NCBI GenBank assembly: GCA_902496345.1
Contig: CABVAP010000019.1
Location: 1 to 24,473 of the forward strand
Source of the DNA: an uncultured Eubacteriales bacterium
GTDB taxonomy: Bacteria > Bacillota > Clostridia > Lachnospirales > CAG-274
Direction: 5' to 3'
DNA: 24,473 bases
Each line of letters begins with the position of its first letter. Position 1 is the stretch's first letter. A program made the translations under genes and the position numbers. The notes under the pieces were generated by a model. That model had not been told where the DNA came from. It saw only the letters and a list, made by a program, of their open reading frames with translations, and did no database searches. Of this stretch, positions 1-7,637 are shown in pieces.

Positions 1-120
1 ACCACAAAACTGGTTTTTAAAATCTTTTTACTTAAAAAGGTTATCCCTACAAACCCCAAATTTATATCTCGCTTGTCATTAATCCAACATCAAACGCATA
101 TAATATAAAATAGCACAATA

Positions 121-152
121 ACAAAAAAAGGGTTATCGCAATGCGATAACCC
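121..152 (-). terminator. Rho-independent terminator of the NlpC/P60 gene
   Basis: A perfect 10-bp stem (130-139 with 143-152, arm GGGTTATCGC) has a 3-base loop. On the minus strand it is followed by a run of seven T (plus-strand A at 123-129). It lies about 20 bases past the stop codon at 174. Confidence 0.92.
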
Positions 153-173
153 TATATCAATCAAAATTATATA

Positions 174-1079
174 TTACTTAAGTACTCTACAAGCACCAAC
201 ATAAGTTCTTGCGTTGTAACCAGAGTTTAAGTTAGAAATCTGAACACAGTTTTTGCTGTTGTTAGTAGCGTGGATAAACTGACCACCACCGATGTACATA
301 CCAACGTGAGAGATAGCAGAATTTCCACCAGTGTTAAAGAATACTAAGTCACCAGCTTGAAGATTAGCTTTGTCAACTCTAACACCGTTTTTGATTTGGT
401 CTCTAGAAACTCTGTTTAAATTGATACCAAAGTTTTTGTATACACAGTACATAAAACCAGAACAGTCAACACCAGAGTTAAGGTTAGTACCACCATAAAC
501 ATAAGTTAAACCTAAGAATTTTTTAGCATAATCAACAACTTGTTGACCTTTTGTTTTTGTTTCAGTGTTTTCAACAGGAGTGATAGTAACAGCAACTTTT
601 TTGCCAGGAAGGTATTTAAGCATATCGCCACCAACATAGTCTTTGTAAACATAAGCAAGTGACTCGCCATATTTAACTTCATACCATTCGCCAACATCAG
701 CAGTAACAGCAAGTTTTTCACCTTCGCTAACCTGAGTAACAACTTCTGAAGTAGTTGAAGGAGCTTTTCTTAAGTTTACGCCTGAAGAATTAACAACACC
801 GTCAGCCTGAGTAAGTTTAACAAATTCAGTAGTGATGAAAGATTCAGAACCATCAGCATTAGAAAGTTTGAACCAACCGTCCTCAAGACCAGAAACAGAA
901 AGTGTAAGACCAGTATCAACAGTAGAAACAACGTCAGATTCGATAGAAGCTTCAGAACGAACGTTTACGTTAGTACCAGTAACTTTAACGATAGCACCTG
1001 CAAAAGCAAGAGAAGTATTTAATGTAGCGAAAGCAACACCGAGTGCTGCGACTCTTTTAAAAGCTTGTTTAAATTTCAT
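174..1079 (-). CDS. Secreted SH3-domain / NlpC-P60 cell-wall endopeptidase
   Basis: Probable exported peptidoglycan endopeptidase of about 301 aa. A lysine-rich N-terminus and hydrophobic stretch ending near AFA-GA (residues 1-28) form a signal peptide. Two bacterial SH3 repeats follow (about residues 30-90 and 92-150; VNVRSEAS and VNLRKAPS are their signatures). The C-terminal NlpC/P60 domain carries the expected triad: Cys in DCSGF (about 206), His in SHVGMY (about 258) and His in FIHATN (about 270). NlpC/P60 enzymes usually cleave D-Glu-diaminopimelate bonds. I chose ATG at 1079 because AGGAGG (1091-1096) is 11 bases upstream of it but only 2 bases from the in-frame TTG at 1088. Codon use is richer and more regular than in its neighbours, as in a highly expressed gene. 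It has its own promoter and terminator. Confidence 0.93.
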   Translation of the reverse strand: MKFKQAFKRVAALGVAFATLNTSLAFAGAIVKVTGTNVNVRSEASIESDVVSTVDTGLTLSVSGLEDGWFKLSNADGSESFITTEFVKLTQADGVVNSSGVNLRKAPSTTSEVVTQVSEGEKLAVTADVGEWYEVKYGESLAYVYKDYVGGDMLKYLPGKKVAVTITPVENTETKTKGQQVVDYAKKFLGLTYVYGGTNLNSGVDCSGFMYCVYKNFGINLNRVSRDQIKNGVRVDKANLQAGDLVFFNTGGNSAISHVGMYIGGGQFIHATNNSKNCVQISNLNSGYNARTYVGACRVLK

Positions 1080-1183
1080 TTTTTTCAATTCCTCCTAATG
1101 TAGAACAAACAACTATTTATAAATATTACAATCAAATAACTCAGTTAATAATTATTACGTAAATGTTTCAAATTTATGTAATA

Positions 1184-1212
1184 ATTATACTATGATTTAT
1201 TTATTTTGTCAA
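1184..1212 (-). promoter_or_regulatory. Sigma-A type promoter for the NlpC/P60 gene
   Basis: On the minus strand TTGACA (1212-1207) is followed after 17 bases by TATAAT (1189-1184), a consensus match in both boxes with ideal spacing. It sits about 105 bases upstream of the start codon. Confidence 0.85.
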
Positions 1213-1515
1213 TAATATTATAGAAAAAAAGAAATTTTGTTAATATAACCAAAAAGATACCAAAAAAAATATAGCGAAAAATGTATTTACTAAGTTTTTT
1301 TAGTAATTTTAGATAAAAACGCCAATAGTATTTTTAGCAAAATCAAACATTAATTATGTATATAGTTGTTAATATTTCAAATGTGTTAAGAAATTTGACT
1401 ATAGTATAAATCAGCTATAAATCAAATTTTACATTTGTTTTTTTGACAAATTAAACTTTATTAAGCTTTAACATAAACTTAACATATTTTTTACAATTAA
1501 ATTTAAAATTAAATA
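1213..1515. other. AT-rich spacer between divergent genes
   Basis: No plausible gene is seen here. The stretch is very AT-rich with A and T runs. A TTGACA at 1443-1448 has no good -10 box at 16-18 bases, so I do not call it a promoter. Confidence 0.6.
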
Positions 1516-1543
1516 GTGACATTTTTAAAATTTAAGTTATAAT
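1516..1543 (+). promoter_or_regulatory. Sigma-A type promoter for the DUF368 gene
   Basis: GTGACA (1516-1521), a 16-base spacer and TATAAT (1538-1543) precede the gene. The start codon at 1603 has the ribosome site AAGGAG at 1591-1596. Confidence 0.7.
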
Positions 1544-1602
1544 GTTATTGTAGGAGATTATATTTTAATTTTCTTAAATAAAAATTTAATAAGGAGAAAA
1601 AA

Positions 1603-2523
1603 ATGTTTAAAATTATTAATTTGTTTATCAAGGGCATTTTTGTAGGGATTGCGAACATAATTCCCGGCGTAAGTGGTGGGACAATAGCCGTAGTTTTAGG
1701 AATTTTCGACCAGATGATAGCAGCACTAAATACACTTTTTAAAAACTTTAAAAAGAATATGGCATTTTTAATTCCATTGTTTATTGGTGCGTTGTTCGGA
1801 ATAGTTCTTTTTAGTAAGCTATTAAAATTTTGCTTAGAAAACTACTCGTTTCCAACAAGTATGTTTTTCGTTGGCTTGGTTGTAGGTAGCATTCCGTTAA
1901 TCTACAAAAAGGCAGCAGAAAAAACAGTAAGTTTAAAATGTTACATTTCTGCAATAATTGCATTTTTAGTAGTTGTCGGTTTTTCATTTTTAGGTGGTGA
2001 CGCATCTCCAACAATATCCGATATAACACTCGATACATCAATGATTATAAAGATATTATTATCAGGTGTTATAGCAAGTGCAGCGATGGTTGTTCCTGGG
2101 ATAAGTGGCTCATTTGTTCTTGTTCTTTTAGGAATGTATAACCTTGTTTTAACAACTATATCAAGTTTCACATCATTAGCTGTTTCAAACGGAAAACAAA
2201 TTTCTGAAATAGGTTTTATGAGTGTTGTAAAAAATATAGTTACATCAAACGAATTTATAATAATAGCTGCGGTAGCTATAGGGATTGTAATAGGTGTAAT
2301 ACTTATTTCAAAAATAATACAGTTCCTTTTTAACAAAGCATATTCAATAACATATTTTGCAATTTTAGGGCTTATCTTTGGTTCTATCTTCTCAATCTTT
2401 TCAGATGACTTAACATACCAAAGTTACACAGCAGACGGTTCATTTACAATTATGGTAATTATAACAAGCGTAATTGCCTTTGCCGTAGGAACAGTAATTT
2501 CACTCTTCTTAGGGCGAGAATAA
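1603..2523 (+). CDS. popT: DUF368 polyprenyl-phosphate translocase (PopT-type)
   Basis: Polytopic membrane protein of 306 aa, the usual length for DUF368. The family hallmark is the inverted pair of motifs NIIPGVSGGTIA (about residues 18-29) and VVPGISGSFVLVLLGMY (about 163-179), each ahead of hydrophobic helices; both are intact. DUF368 proteins were recently shown to return undecaprenyl phosphate from the outer to the inner leaflet of the membrane, recycling the lipid carrier of peptidoglycan and other wall polymers. The function here rests on that family knowledge. It has its own promoter, an AAGGAG ribosome site 6 bases before ATG and a terminator straight after, so it is a single-gene transcript. 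It appears to be core chromosome, like the wall hydrolase on its left. Confidence 0.92.
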   Translation: MFKIINLFIKGIFVGIANIIPGVSGGTIAVVLGIFDQMIAALNTLFKNFKKNMAFLIPLFIGALFGIVLFSKLLKFCLENYSFPTSMFFVGLVVGSIPLIYKKAAEKTVSLKCYISAIIAFLVVVGFSFLGGDASPTISDITLDTSMIIKILLSGVIASAAMVVPGISGSFVLVLLGMYNLVLTTISSFTSLAVSNGKQISEIGFMSVVKNIVTSNEFIIIAAVAIGIVIGVILISKIIQFLFNKAYSITYFAILGLIFGSIFSIFSDDLTYQSYTADGSFTIMVIITSVIAFAVGTVISLFLGRE

Positions 2524-2529
2524 CAAGAA

Positions 2530-2556
2530 GGGTTGTCAATTTTGACAACCCTTTTT
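2530..2556 (+). terminator. Terminator of the DUF368 gene
   Basis: A stem GGGTTGTCAA / TTGACAACCC (2530-2539 with 2542-2551) is followed by TTTTT, 6 bases after the stop codon. Confidence 0.9.
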
Positions 2557-2766
2557 AAATTGAAATTTACCAGTTAAGAGCGTGGACTTTGCTTTTACTC
2601 CTAAATATAAATAAATACAACAAAGCCAATACAAATTTAGGTCAACCCTTTTTCCAAAGTTTGAAATAAAATTTTAAAGGTTTTGCCCCTAATTTCCAAA
2701 AGGCAAAAAAATAAAGACCAAGTCGAAACATTCGACAAAGCCTTCAATCGTTTAACCATTTTAAAA
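2557..2766. other. Non-coding stretch before the att-like tRNA fragment
   Basis: No convincing reading frame. The only structure seen is a short hairpin, GTCGAA (2722-2727) with TTCGAC (2731-2736), without a T run. The open frame that starts at 2766 and reads VGGLEPP is an artefact of the antisense of the tRNA T arm. Confidence 0.55.
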
Positions 2767-2791
2767 TGCGGGTGGGGGGACTTGAACCCCC
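2767..2791 (-). other. tRNA-Leu-like 3' fragment, probable att site
   Basis: Read on the minus strand, these 25 bases are a T arm (GGGGG stem, TTCAAGT loop, CCCCC stem), a 7-base 3' acceptor strand CACCCGC and discriminator A, with nothing extra or missing. The flanking bases towards 2792 are A-rich and do not continue as a variable loop, anticodon arm or D arm, so no whole tRNA exists here. Discriminator A with an acceptor 5' partner GCGGGTG suggests tRNA-Leu; the isotype is a guess. A tRNA 3' end standing alone is the usual duplicate left at the far end of an integrated element. Confidence 0.6.
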
Positions 2792-2840
2792 TTTTATTTT
2801 TTTAAAAGCTGAGAAAGGAGGGCTTTTGATACTGTTTTTT

Positions 2841-2879
2841 ATTTGGTATTCAAATTTGGTATTCAAATTTGATATTCAA
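2841..2879. repeat. Three tandem copies of a 13-bp repeat
   Basis: The unit ATTTGGTATTCAA occurs at 2841-2853 and 2854-2866 exactly, and at 2867-2879 with one change (G to A). It lies between the att-like fragment and the ATPase remnant. Function unknown. Confidence 0.85.
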
Positions 2880-3047
2880 AATTACATAAATATTTTAATT
2901 GGTATGATATTGTTTTTTTTATATAGAATACTAATTAAAAGTATATACTATTTTAATCAAAAATCGTAACAAAATGTACCAAAATCAAAATTAGACATTG
3001 AAAATAGAAATTTAGTGTGTCAATATATTTATAGAAAGGTGGTAATG

Positions 3048-3422
3048 ATGGATAAACATTTATTTAGAATAGAAAATGTGACTAATAATCCCTCTGTTAC
3101 AGTTGCTATTGATAAATTAGATGCCGGAATATTCGAATATTTATTAGGAGAAATTCTTAATATTATATCAGAAAAAGGCAAAGTTCAGCTTATTTTTATA
3201 TCACATAATCTTAAACCTCTTGAAACTCTTGATAAAGGTTTTATTGCTTTCACAACTACAAATCCTAAAAAGAGTTATATAAGAATGACTAATGTTAGAG
3301 AAAATAATAATTTAAGGGATTTCTATTTTAGAGATATTGTTTTGGGTAAACAAAATGAGGAGGTTTATAACTCGACCAATAACTTTGAAATAGCATTGGC
3401 TTTTAAAGAAGCAGGGGAATAG
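3048..3422 (+). pseudogene. C-terminal remnant of an AAA-family ATPase
   Basis: About 124 aa from ATG at 3048, which has AAAGGTGG (3035-3042) at good spacing; ATG 3045 is the alternative. The sequence matches what I know of the C-terminal third of AAA_15/AAA_21-type ATP-binding proteins: a Walker B-like VAIDKLDAGIFEYLLGEIL, the H-loop region FISHNLKPLETLD, then FTTTNPKKSYIRM and NNLRDFYFRDI. Full proteins of this class run to several hundred residues and start with a Walker A loop, which is absent. The Walker B glutamate expected after VAID is Lys (VAIDK), which would abolish hydrolysis. I therefore call it a decayed fragment, perhaps of a defence or nuclease-linked ATPase. A residual regulatory peptide is possible, since the frame is open and has a ribosome site. 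Confidence 0.65.
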
Positions 3423-3455
3423 TTTAGCTCGTAAAAAAATTGATAAGTTAAAAAT

Positions 3456-3497
3456 AGGAGTAATCTTAAAGTTTAAATGAAATTTTAGATTACTCCT
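3456..3497. terminator. Bidirectional terminator between the ATPase remnant and fic
   Basis: An 11-bp stem AGGAGTAATCT (3456-3466) pairs with 3487-3497. T-rich tails follow on both strands (GTTTTATT on plus, ATTTTT on minus). It serves two convergent genes. Confidence 0.8.
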
Positions 3498-3513
3498 GTT
3501 TTATTATTGAAAT

Positions 3514-4719
3514 TTAAAAATCTAATTCTCTAAGAATATCTAAGTCAAAGCTATAAAGTAATTTTTTTCCAAATTTAATCTCTTTGATTAGGTTCAATTC
3601 TTTCAAGTCAGAAATAACCTGTCTTACCTTATATTCAGAGGTTTGAGAATATTTTACTAATTTAGAAATGCTAAGACCATCATTTCCAAATAATGTTTCT
3701 TGGAATAAGACAAATATAACACTTTGATTTTGAGATTTACCATTAGATAATTTTTCTGATATTTTGTAATAGTAGTCAATAAGTTCAAATTTTTCCAACA
3801 AGTCAGAATATAAGTTTTCAAGCATTTTTATAAGAATATCAAAAAAGTTGATTATAAAAGGTGTTAAATCACCTTTATTTTTTTGCTCGTTTGCAATTTT
3901 AAAGCTATTGTAATACTTAGATATATTTTCTTTTATTGTATAAGCAAGTCGATATCCTGTTAAAATATTAAAGTGTTTAGAAAGCAAAAAGCTACTTATA
4001 AAACGACTTACTCTACCGTTTCCATCATAGAAAGGGTGGATATATCCAAAAAGATAATGAAATAGGGCAATTCGTATTAAAATATTGATTTTTTCATTAT
4101 TTAAAATATCAAGAGATTGAGTCATTTTTTTGTTTATTTCTTCTTCCGGCATAACGCCTTCGTGAATTTCTTTTCCAAATGTTGAAAGAACACTTACACT
4201 ATTTTTTCTAAAATATATTCCATCAGGTAAATCATTTTTATCATTTGCAAAAATTTCTTCAAAAACTAAGTCGTTATATATTTCTCTAATATCTTGACAA
4301 GTTTGTAAGTTTAAATTTTCCTTTTTACCTAATTTTACATATTTGTTTACAAGCCCACTTAATCTTTTGTGGTTATCGATTTTAGAAGTATTTTCAAGAA
4401 TTTCGGCAATATCTCGTCTTGTGCTTATAACTCCCTCGATTTCGTTTGTTAATACTATTTCTTCAATAAGACACCTTTTAATATATTGGTCTAATGCTAT
4501 TTGGGGCAATGTATAGGTTAATTGAGAAAGTTTATCATTTAAAGTTAAAATATTAAAAATTTGGTTTAAAATTTCTGGAGTTATAATGATAAATGCTGGA
4601 TTTTTATTTATTTCTATATCAAGCTTAATTGTTGAAATATTATTAAATCTTTTTAAATATTCTTCTTCGTATTCTTTTTTATTTTTATAATATAGCTTTT
4701 CTAATATTGGGTAATTCAA
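3514..4719 (-). CDS. Fic-domain protein (probable AMPylase) with N-terminal inhibitory motif
   Basis: 401-aa Fic family protein. The catalytic loop HPFYDGNGRVSRF (residues 228-240) matches the family motif HPFx(D/E)GNGRxxR fully, with catalytic His228, so it should transfer AMP (or another nucleotide group) to a hydroxyl on a target protein. The sequence TNEIEG at 91-96 fits the (S/T)xxxE(G/N) inhibitory helix, placing it in the class where the autoinhibitor is N-terminal in the same chain; Glu95 would block ATP binding. The last 70-80 residues look like a winged helix (LSISKLVKYSQTSEYKVRQVISDLKEL), common in long Fic proteins. The start is TTG at 4719 with GAGGGG 8-9 bases upstream. It is a single gene, with a palindrome upstream and a shared terminator downstream. 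The target is unknown. Confidence 0.93.
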   Translation of the reverse strand: MNYPILEKLYYKNKKEYEEEYLKRFNNISTIKLDIEINKNPAFIIITPEILNQIFNILTLNDKLSQLTYTLPQIALDQYIKRCLIEEIVLTNEIEGVISTRRDIAEILENTSKIDNHKRLSGLVNKYVKLGKKENLNLQTCQDIREIYNDLVFEEIFANDKNDLPDGIYFRKNSVSVLSTFGKEIHEGVMPEEEINKKMTQSLDILNNEKINILIRIALFHYLFGYIHPFYDGNGRVSRFISSFLLSKHFNILTGYRLAYTIKENISKYYNSFKIANEQKNKGDLTPFIINFFDILIKMLENLYSDLLEKFELIDYYYKISEKLSNGKSQNQSVIFVLFQETLFGNDGLSISKLVKYSQTSEYKVRQVISDLKELNLIKEIKFGKKLLYSFDLDILRELDF

Positions 4720-4750
4720 TGAGATGTCCCCTCTTTTTGTTTTATTATAT

Positions 4751-4790
4751 ATATTTCTTGTTGAAAATATACATTTTCAATAAGAAATAT
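4751..4790. promoter_or_regulatory. 40-bp near-perfect palindrome upstream of fic
   Basis: Arms 4751-4768 and 4773-4790 are complementary at 17 of 18 positions around a 4-base loop ATAC. The one exception (G4760 opposite T4781) is a G-U pair in plus-strand RNA. There is no T run. It lies 30-70 bases upstream of the fic start, so it could be an operator (for instance autoregulation by the Fic winged helix) or a leader hairpin. Confidence 0.6.
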
Positions 4791-5067
4791 TATTTTTTAT
4801 TATCTCATATTTGAGAGTAATTGGCAAGAGGAAAAGAAAAATTGAATTAAAAAGAATATTTTTTTGTAATATCAACGCATAATTAAAATATGAAAAAATC
4901 CAATTAACTGGTCTATTCCTAAAAAAAGCGATTGCCTTATTCACGCCACATTCAAACAAAGACTATTTACTTTGAGAAGCCTTAAATAAAAACCTTGAGA
5001 CTACTCACCCCAAACCCCAGCAAGCATGTGAACGCTTGCCCCCAATAGGTGCTATTTTCATTTTTTC
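4791..5067. other. Gene-free stretch with mixed composition
   Basis: No gene is supported. A 60-codon minus-strand frame (4777-4959) has no ribosome site and resembles nothing known to me. From about 4960 the sequence becomes richer in C and G. It holds an inverted repeat GCAAGC (5020-5025) / GCTTGC (5034-5039) and a tiny minus-strand frame (MKIAPIGGKRSHACWGLG) just inside the IS-like end. This looks like insertion-sequence debris. Confidence 0.4.
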
Positions 5068-5092
5068 TGTCCACTTTGTTGACTATAGTCCA
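5068..5092 (-). mobile_element. Possible IS3-family terminal inverted repeat (relic)
   Basis: The 25 bases start TGTCCACTTTGTTGAC and end ATAGTCCA. Read outward-in on the minus strand they begin TGGACTATAG and end AAAGTGGACA. This resembles IS3/IS150-type ends (TGTACTG...AAAGTTGGACA) with TG...CA tips. No transposase gene adjoins, so if real it is a relic. It was recognised by eye only. Confidence 0.35.
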
Positions 5093-5122
5093 AGAAACTC
5101 CTTTGAATCAAATCAATAACTT

Positions 5123-7279
5123 CTATAATTTCTTTCTCATCTTAATGACTTCTTTCAACATTTCCAATATCCATTGGTCATTTTCTTTCCCTACAACACG
5201 CTCGATTTGATCAATAACTCCATAGATTTTTTCTTTAAAGTCAGACTGATACTGTAATAATAGCTCCATTCTTTTTTTGTTCTGTCCCTTTATATAAGTC
5301 ATAATCTCATCTTGAAAAATTTCTATAAACGGCTGTATGACATAATCCCTATCTATTCCCTTTGTAAAGTCGCATACATCAGCCAAATATTCTCTTTTCT
5401 CGGCCTGCCCGTTTAACTGTATTTTTGTTATTTCCTCAGAAAAAGGATTATATTTATGTCCAGAGCCTTCATCATACATTAATTCAAAACTTTTCCTAAA
5501 TTTCGTTTTCTCCTCACTACTGTTAACTATTTTATACCTCATATCCACAGCAATAATAATATCCTTAAGCTTTGCAAACATACTTTCTAAATTGCTAGCT
5601 CCAATTTGATAATCACTTAATATTTTTACTACTTTACTATTTCCTTCTAAAAACACTTCCTGATAACCTATCTTTAACAAGCAATCCCACCGATCCTCCG
5701 ATACTCCATTATATCCCATACTATTACTATTCTCTGGATTTTTTTCAAGCAATCTATTAATATTGGCATTTACCGTCATATGATGCTTTCGATTCCAATC
5801 CAATAAAGATGCTCTAATAAACATACTTTTAATATCTTCTTTAAGAGCATTTGTGAATTCCAGCTTTTCTATTTGGTCATTTATTTTAGCAATATCAATA
5901 TATCCTATATTCCATTCATCTAATTGAATCGCCTCGAACAACTTTTTCAAATACCTTCTATTCGAAATAATATATTCTGATTTATTTCTGATTTGAGTAT
6001 CTGCTACAAATGGAACAAGATTCTCAATTACCACATGATAAATAATTTTTCTCCACTCTTCGGAACATGGCATTTGCTCTACAATTTCTTGGCTTTCATA
6101 AAAAAACACTGCACTTTTGGGAATTATATTCTCATCAAGTTTTTTACTCAGTTCATAGTTATAGCTACTCCACTCTTTTTCGATTAAAAGTTCTTCTCTT
6201 CCCCCATAAAAGATATCTGCACCTGTAAATATGCAAAAAATAGGCTTACCAGGACAAGCATTATACAAAAGTGGAAATATTCTCTGCAATTCCGTTGGTT
6301 TACCCGCATCCAGCTTCTTTATGTAGAAAATTGCATCAAAATCTACTTTATTATCCCTATACTCTGTGAACATCTGATTTAAATGTCTCTTGATTCCCAA
6401 CCCTCGCTCAATGTGATCCAAACCACAGGTATCTATAAAACATATCTTCTTTAGTCCCTTCTGTCTCAACATATAGGCATAGTTATTTGATACAGAGTCC
6501 TCAATCTTGATTTTCTCAACAATTCCTGATAAAGACTTTCCTTTTACCACCTTAAGACACAATGTAAGAAAGTTTTTTTCTCCCTTTCTCATATCTTCTA
6601 AATTTATCTTCCATTCATGTTGTTTCTCAAAATTGATACCATGATATTGTCTTATTGCAAGAATAATTTTACTATATAACTTTTCATAATAATTCTTTAA
6701 TGAATTATCCTTTCTATCATCATCTTCTTGATCAGCCATCTCCTCATCCGTATACATTTTATAGAAATAGTGAATTTCTTTAATACCACTAGAATATTCG
6801 CTAAATATATCCTTTATATCGCTTTCAAACTCTTTTTCTAAATAATAAAATTCTCTTACATCAAAGAATCCCTTACAAACATTAATCACATCAAAGATTT
6901 CTATTTTTTTATGTTTTTCTCTAACTCCTACCTCATAGCTTCCTTCTAATACTTTTTTGATATACTCCTGCTGAGTTACTTTTCTGGCAATCTGACTTCC
7001 ATTCTTTTCCTTAATCTGATCACGATATTGCCAAAAGCTCTCCACACAAAGAATATCCGACAACTGCTGTTCAGTTATCTGCTCTTCTCTAGAAATCGTA
7101 CCCAAAGTTTTAAGTATATCATCATATAAAAGTTCTATTTCTTTTTGCTCAGCCTCATCATCCTTACAAATAATATCTTTCATATCTGCTAATATCTTAT
7201 CTATATTTTCAATAGTTTTTTCGTTATATTTTTGCTCTCTTAATTCTGTCAACAGACGTTCCAATTGAGGTAAAAGCAT
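5123..7279 (-). CDS. Large GTPase-like protein without a P-loop, on foreign DNA
   Basis: About 718 aa from ATG 7279, which has a weak AGGG 9 bases upstream; the frame stays open to 7387 without a better start. The middle looks like a GTPase core: KICFIDTCGLDH (G3, DxxG, near residue 280), DAIFYIKKLDAGKPTEL, then IFCIFTGADIF, where TGAD stands in place of the T/N-K-x-D G4 motif. No GxxxxGK(S/T) loop is found in the 280 residues before G3. The rest is helical and charged, with no membrane segment. Either the N-terminus carrying G1 was lost at the nearby breakpoint (about 7380), or this is a degenerate pseudo-GTPase. Hand counts of two 60-base lines give 35-38% GC, against 18-27% in two lines from the neighbouring GTPase operon, so the DNA has a different origin. 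I do not know the family. Confidence 0.6.
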   Translation of the reverse strand: MLLPQLERLLTELREQKYNEKTIENIDKILADMKDIICKDDEAEQKEIELLYDDILKTLGTISREEQITEQQLSDILCVESFWQYRDQIKEKNGSQIARKVTQQEYIKKVLEGSYEVGVREKHKKIEIFDVINVCKGFFDVREFYYLEKEFESDIKDIFSEYSSGIKEIHYFYKMYTDEEMADQEDDDRKDNSLKNYYEKLYSKIILAIRQYHGINFEKQHEWKINLEDMRKGEKNFLTLCLKVVKGKSLSGIVEKIKIEDSVSNNYAYMLRQKGLKKICFIDTCGLDHIERGLGIKRHLNQMFTEYRDNKVDFDAIFYIKKLDAGKPTELQRIFPLLYNACPGKPIFCIFTGADIFYGGREELLIEKEWSSYNYELSKKLDENIIPKSAVFFYESQEIVEQMPCSEEWRKIIYHVVIENLVPFVADTQIRNKSEYIISNRRYLKKLFEAIQLDEWNIGYIDIAKINDQIEKLEFTNALKEDIKSMFIRASLLDWNRKHHMTVNANINRLLEKNPENSNSMGYNGVSEDRWDCLLKIGYQEVFLEGNSKVVKILSDYQIGASNLESMFAKLKDIIIAVDMRYKIVNSSEEKTKFRKSFELMYDEGSGHKYNPFSEEITKIQLNGQAEKREYLADVCDFTKGIDRDYVIQPFIEIFQDEIMTYIKGQNKKRMELLLQYQSDFKEKIYGVIDQIERVVGKENDQWILEMLKEVIKMRKKL

Positions 7280-7325
7280 TTTCACATACCCTAACATATT
7301 TATAGACAAGTCAATATAGGAAAAT

Positions 7326-7637
7326 TTAAATAAATCTGTAAAAATATATTCTATTACATTTAGATGAATCTGCTGCATCAATAACAATTATACGATTTTT
7401 ATTCTCATTTTCATGAACTAAATCAACATCTGCTTCTTTTCTAATTTCACTAATCACTTCTGAACTTTCTTCACTTTTTAAAATTTCAGTTGTTATTTTA
7501 TTTTCCATTTCAAAATCGCTTTGAACTTCAGAAATAAATTCCTCAGTGCTAATAACATTTTCAACATTATCATATAAATCACACCCTACTAAAAAAACAA
7601 ACGAAATAATAATACTAATAATTTTTAATACTTTCAC
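7326..7637 (-). pseudogene. Lipoprotein gene cut short at a foreign-DNA junction
   Basis: The reading frame is 103 aa. The N-terminus is a lipoprotein signal with lipobox FLVGC (Cys at about 19), followed by an acidic, low-complexity linker. It then reads NRIIVIDAADSS and soon ends in SKCNRIYFYRFI. IVIDAGH is the first motif of N-acetylmuramoyl-L-alanine amidases (Amidase_3), so the original gene may have been a lipid-anchored amidase broken straight after VIDA; this is inference from one short motif. The start GTG (7637) overlaps the TGA of the YARHG gene by 4 bases (GTGA) and has AAAGGGG 9 bases upstream, implying translational coupling. The lower-AT sequence of the GTPase-like gene begins immediately left of about 7380. 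Confidence 0.6.

Noticed and set aside
1080..1088. TTG 1088 as start of the NlpC/P60 gene
   Set aside because: It lies only 2 bases from AGGAGG; ATG 1079 fits better and keeps the signal peptide.
2766..2969. 67-codon plus-strand frame beginning VGGLEPP
   Set aside because: It starts on the antisense of the tRNA T arm (a well-known false-gene signature), has no ribosome site and continues into repeats.
4777..4959. 60-codon minus-strand frame
   Set aside because: No ribosome site, no recognisable sequence, and it overlaps the palindrome upstream of fic.
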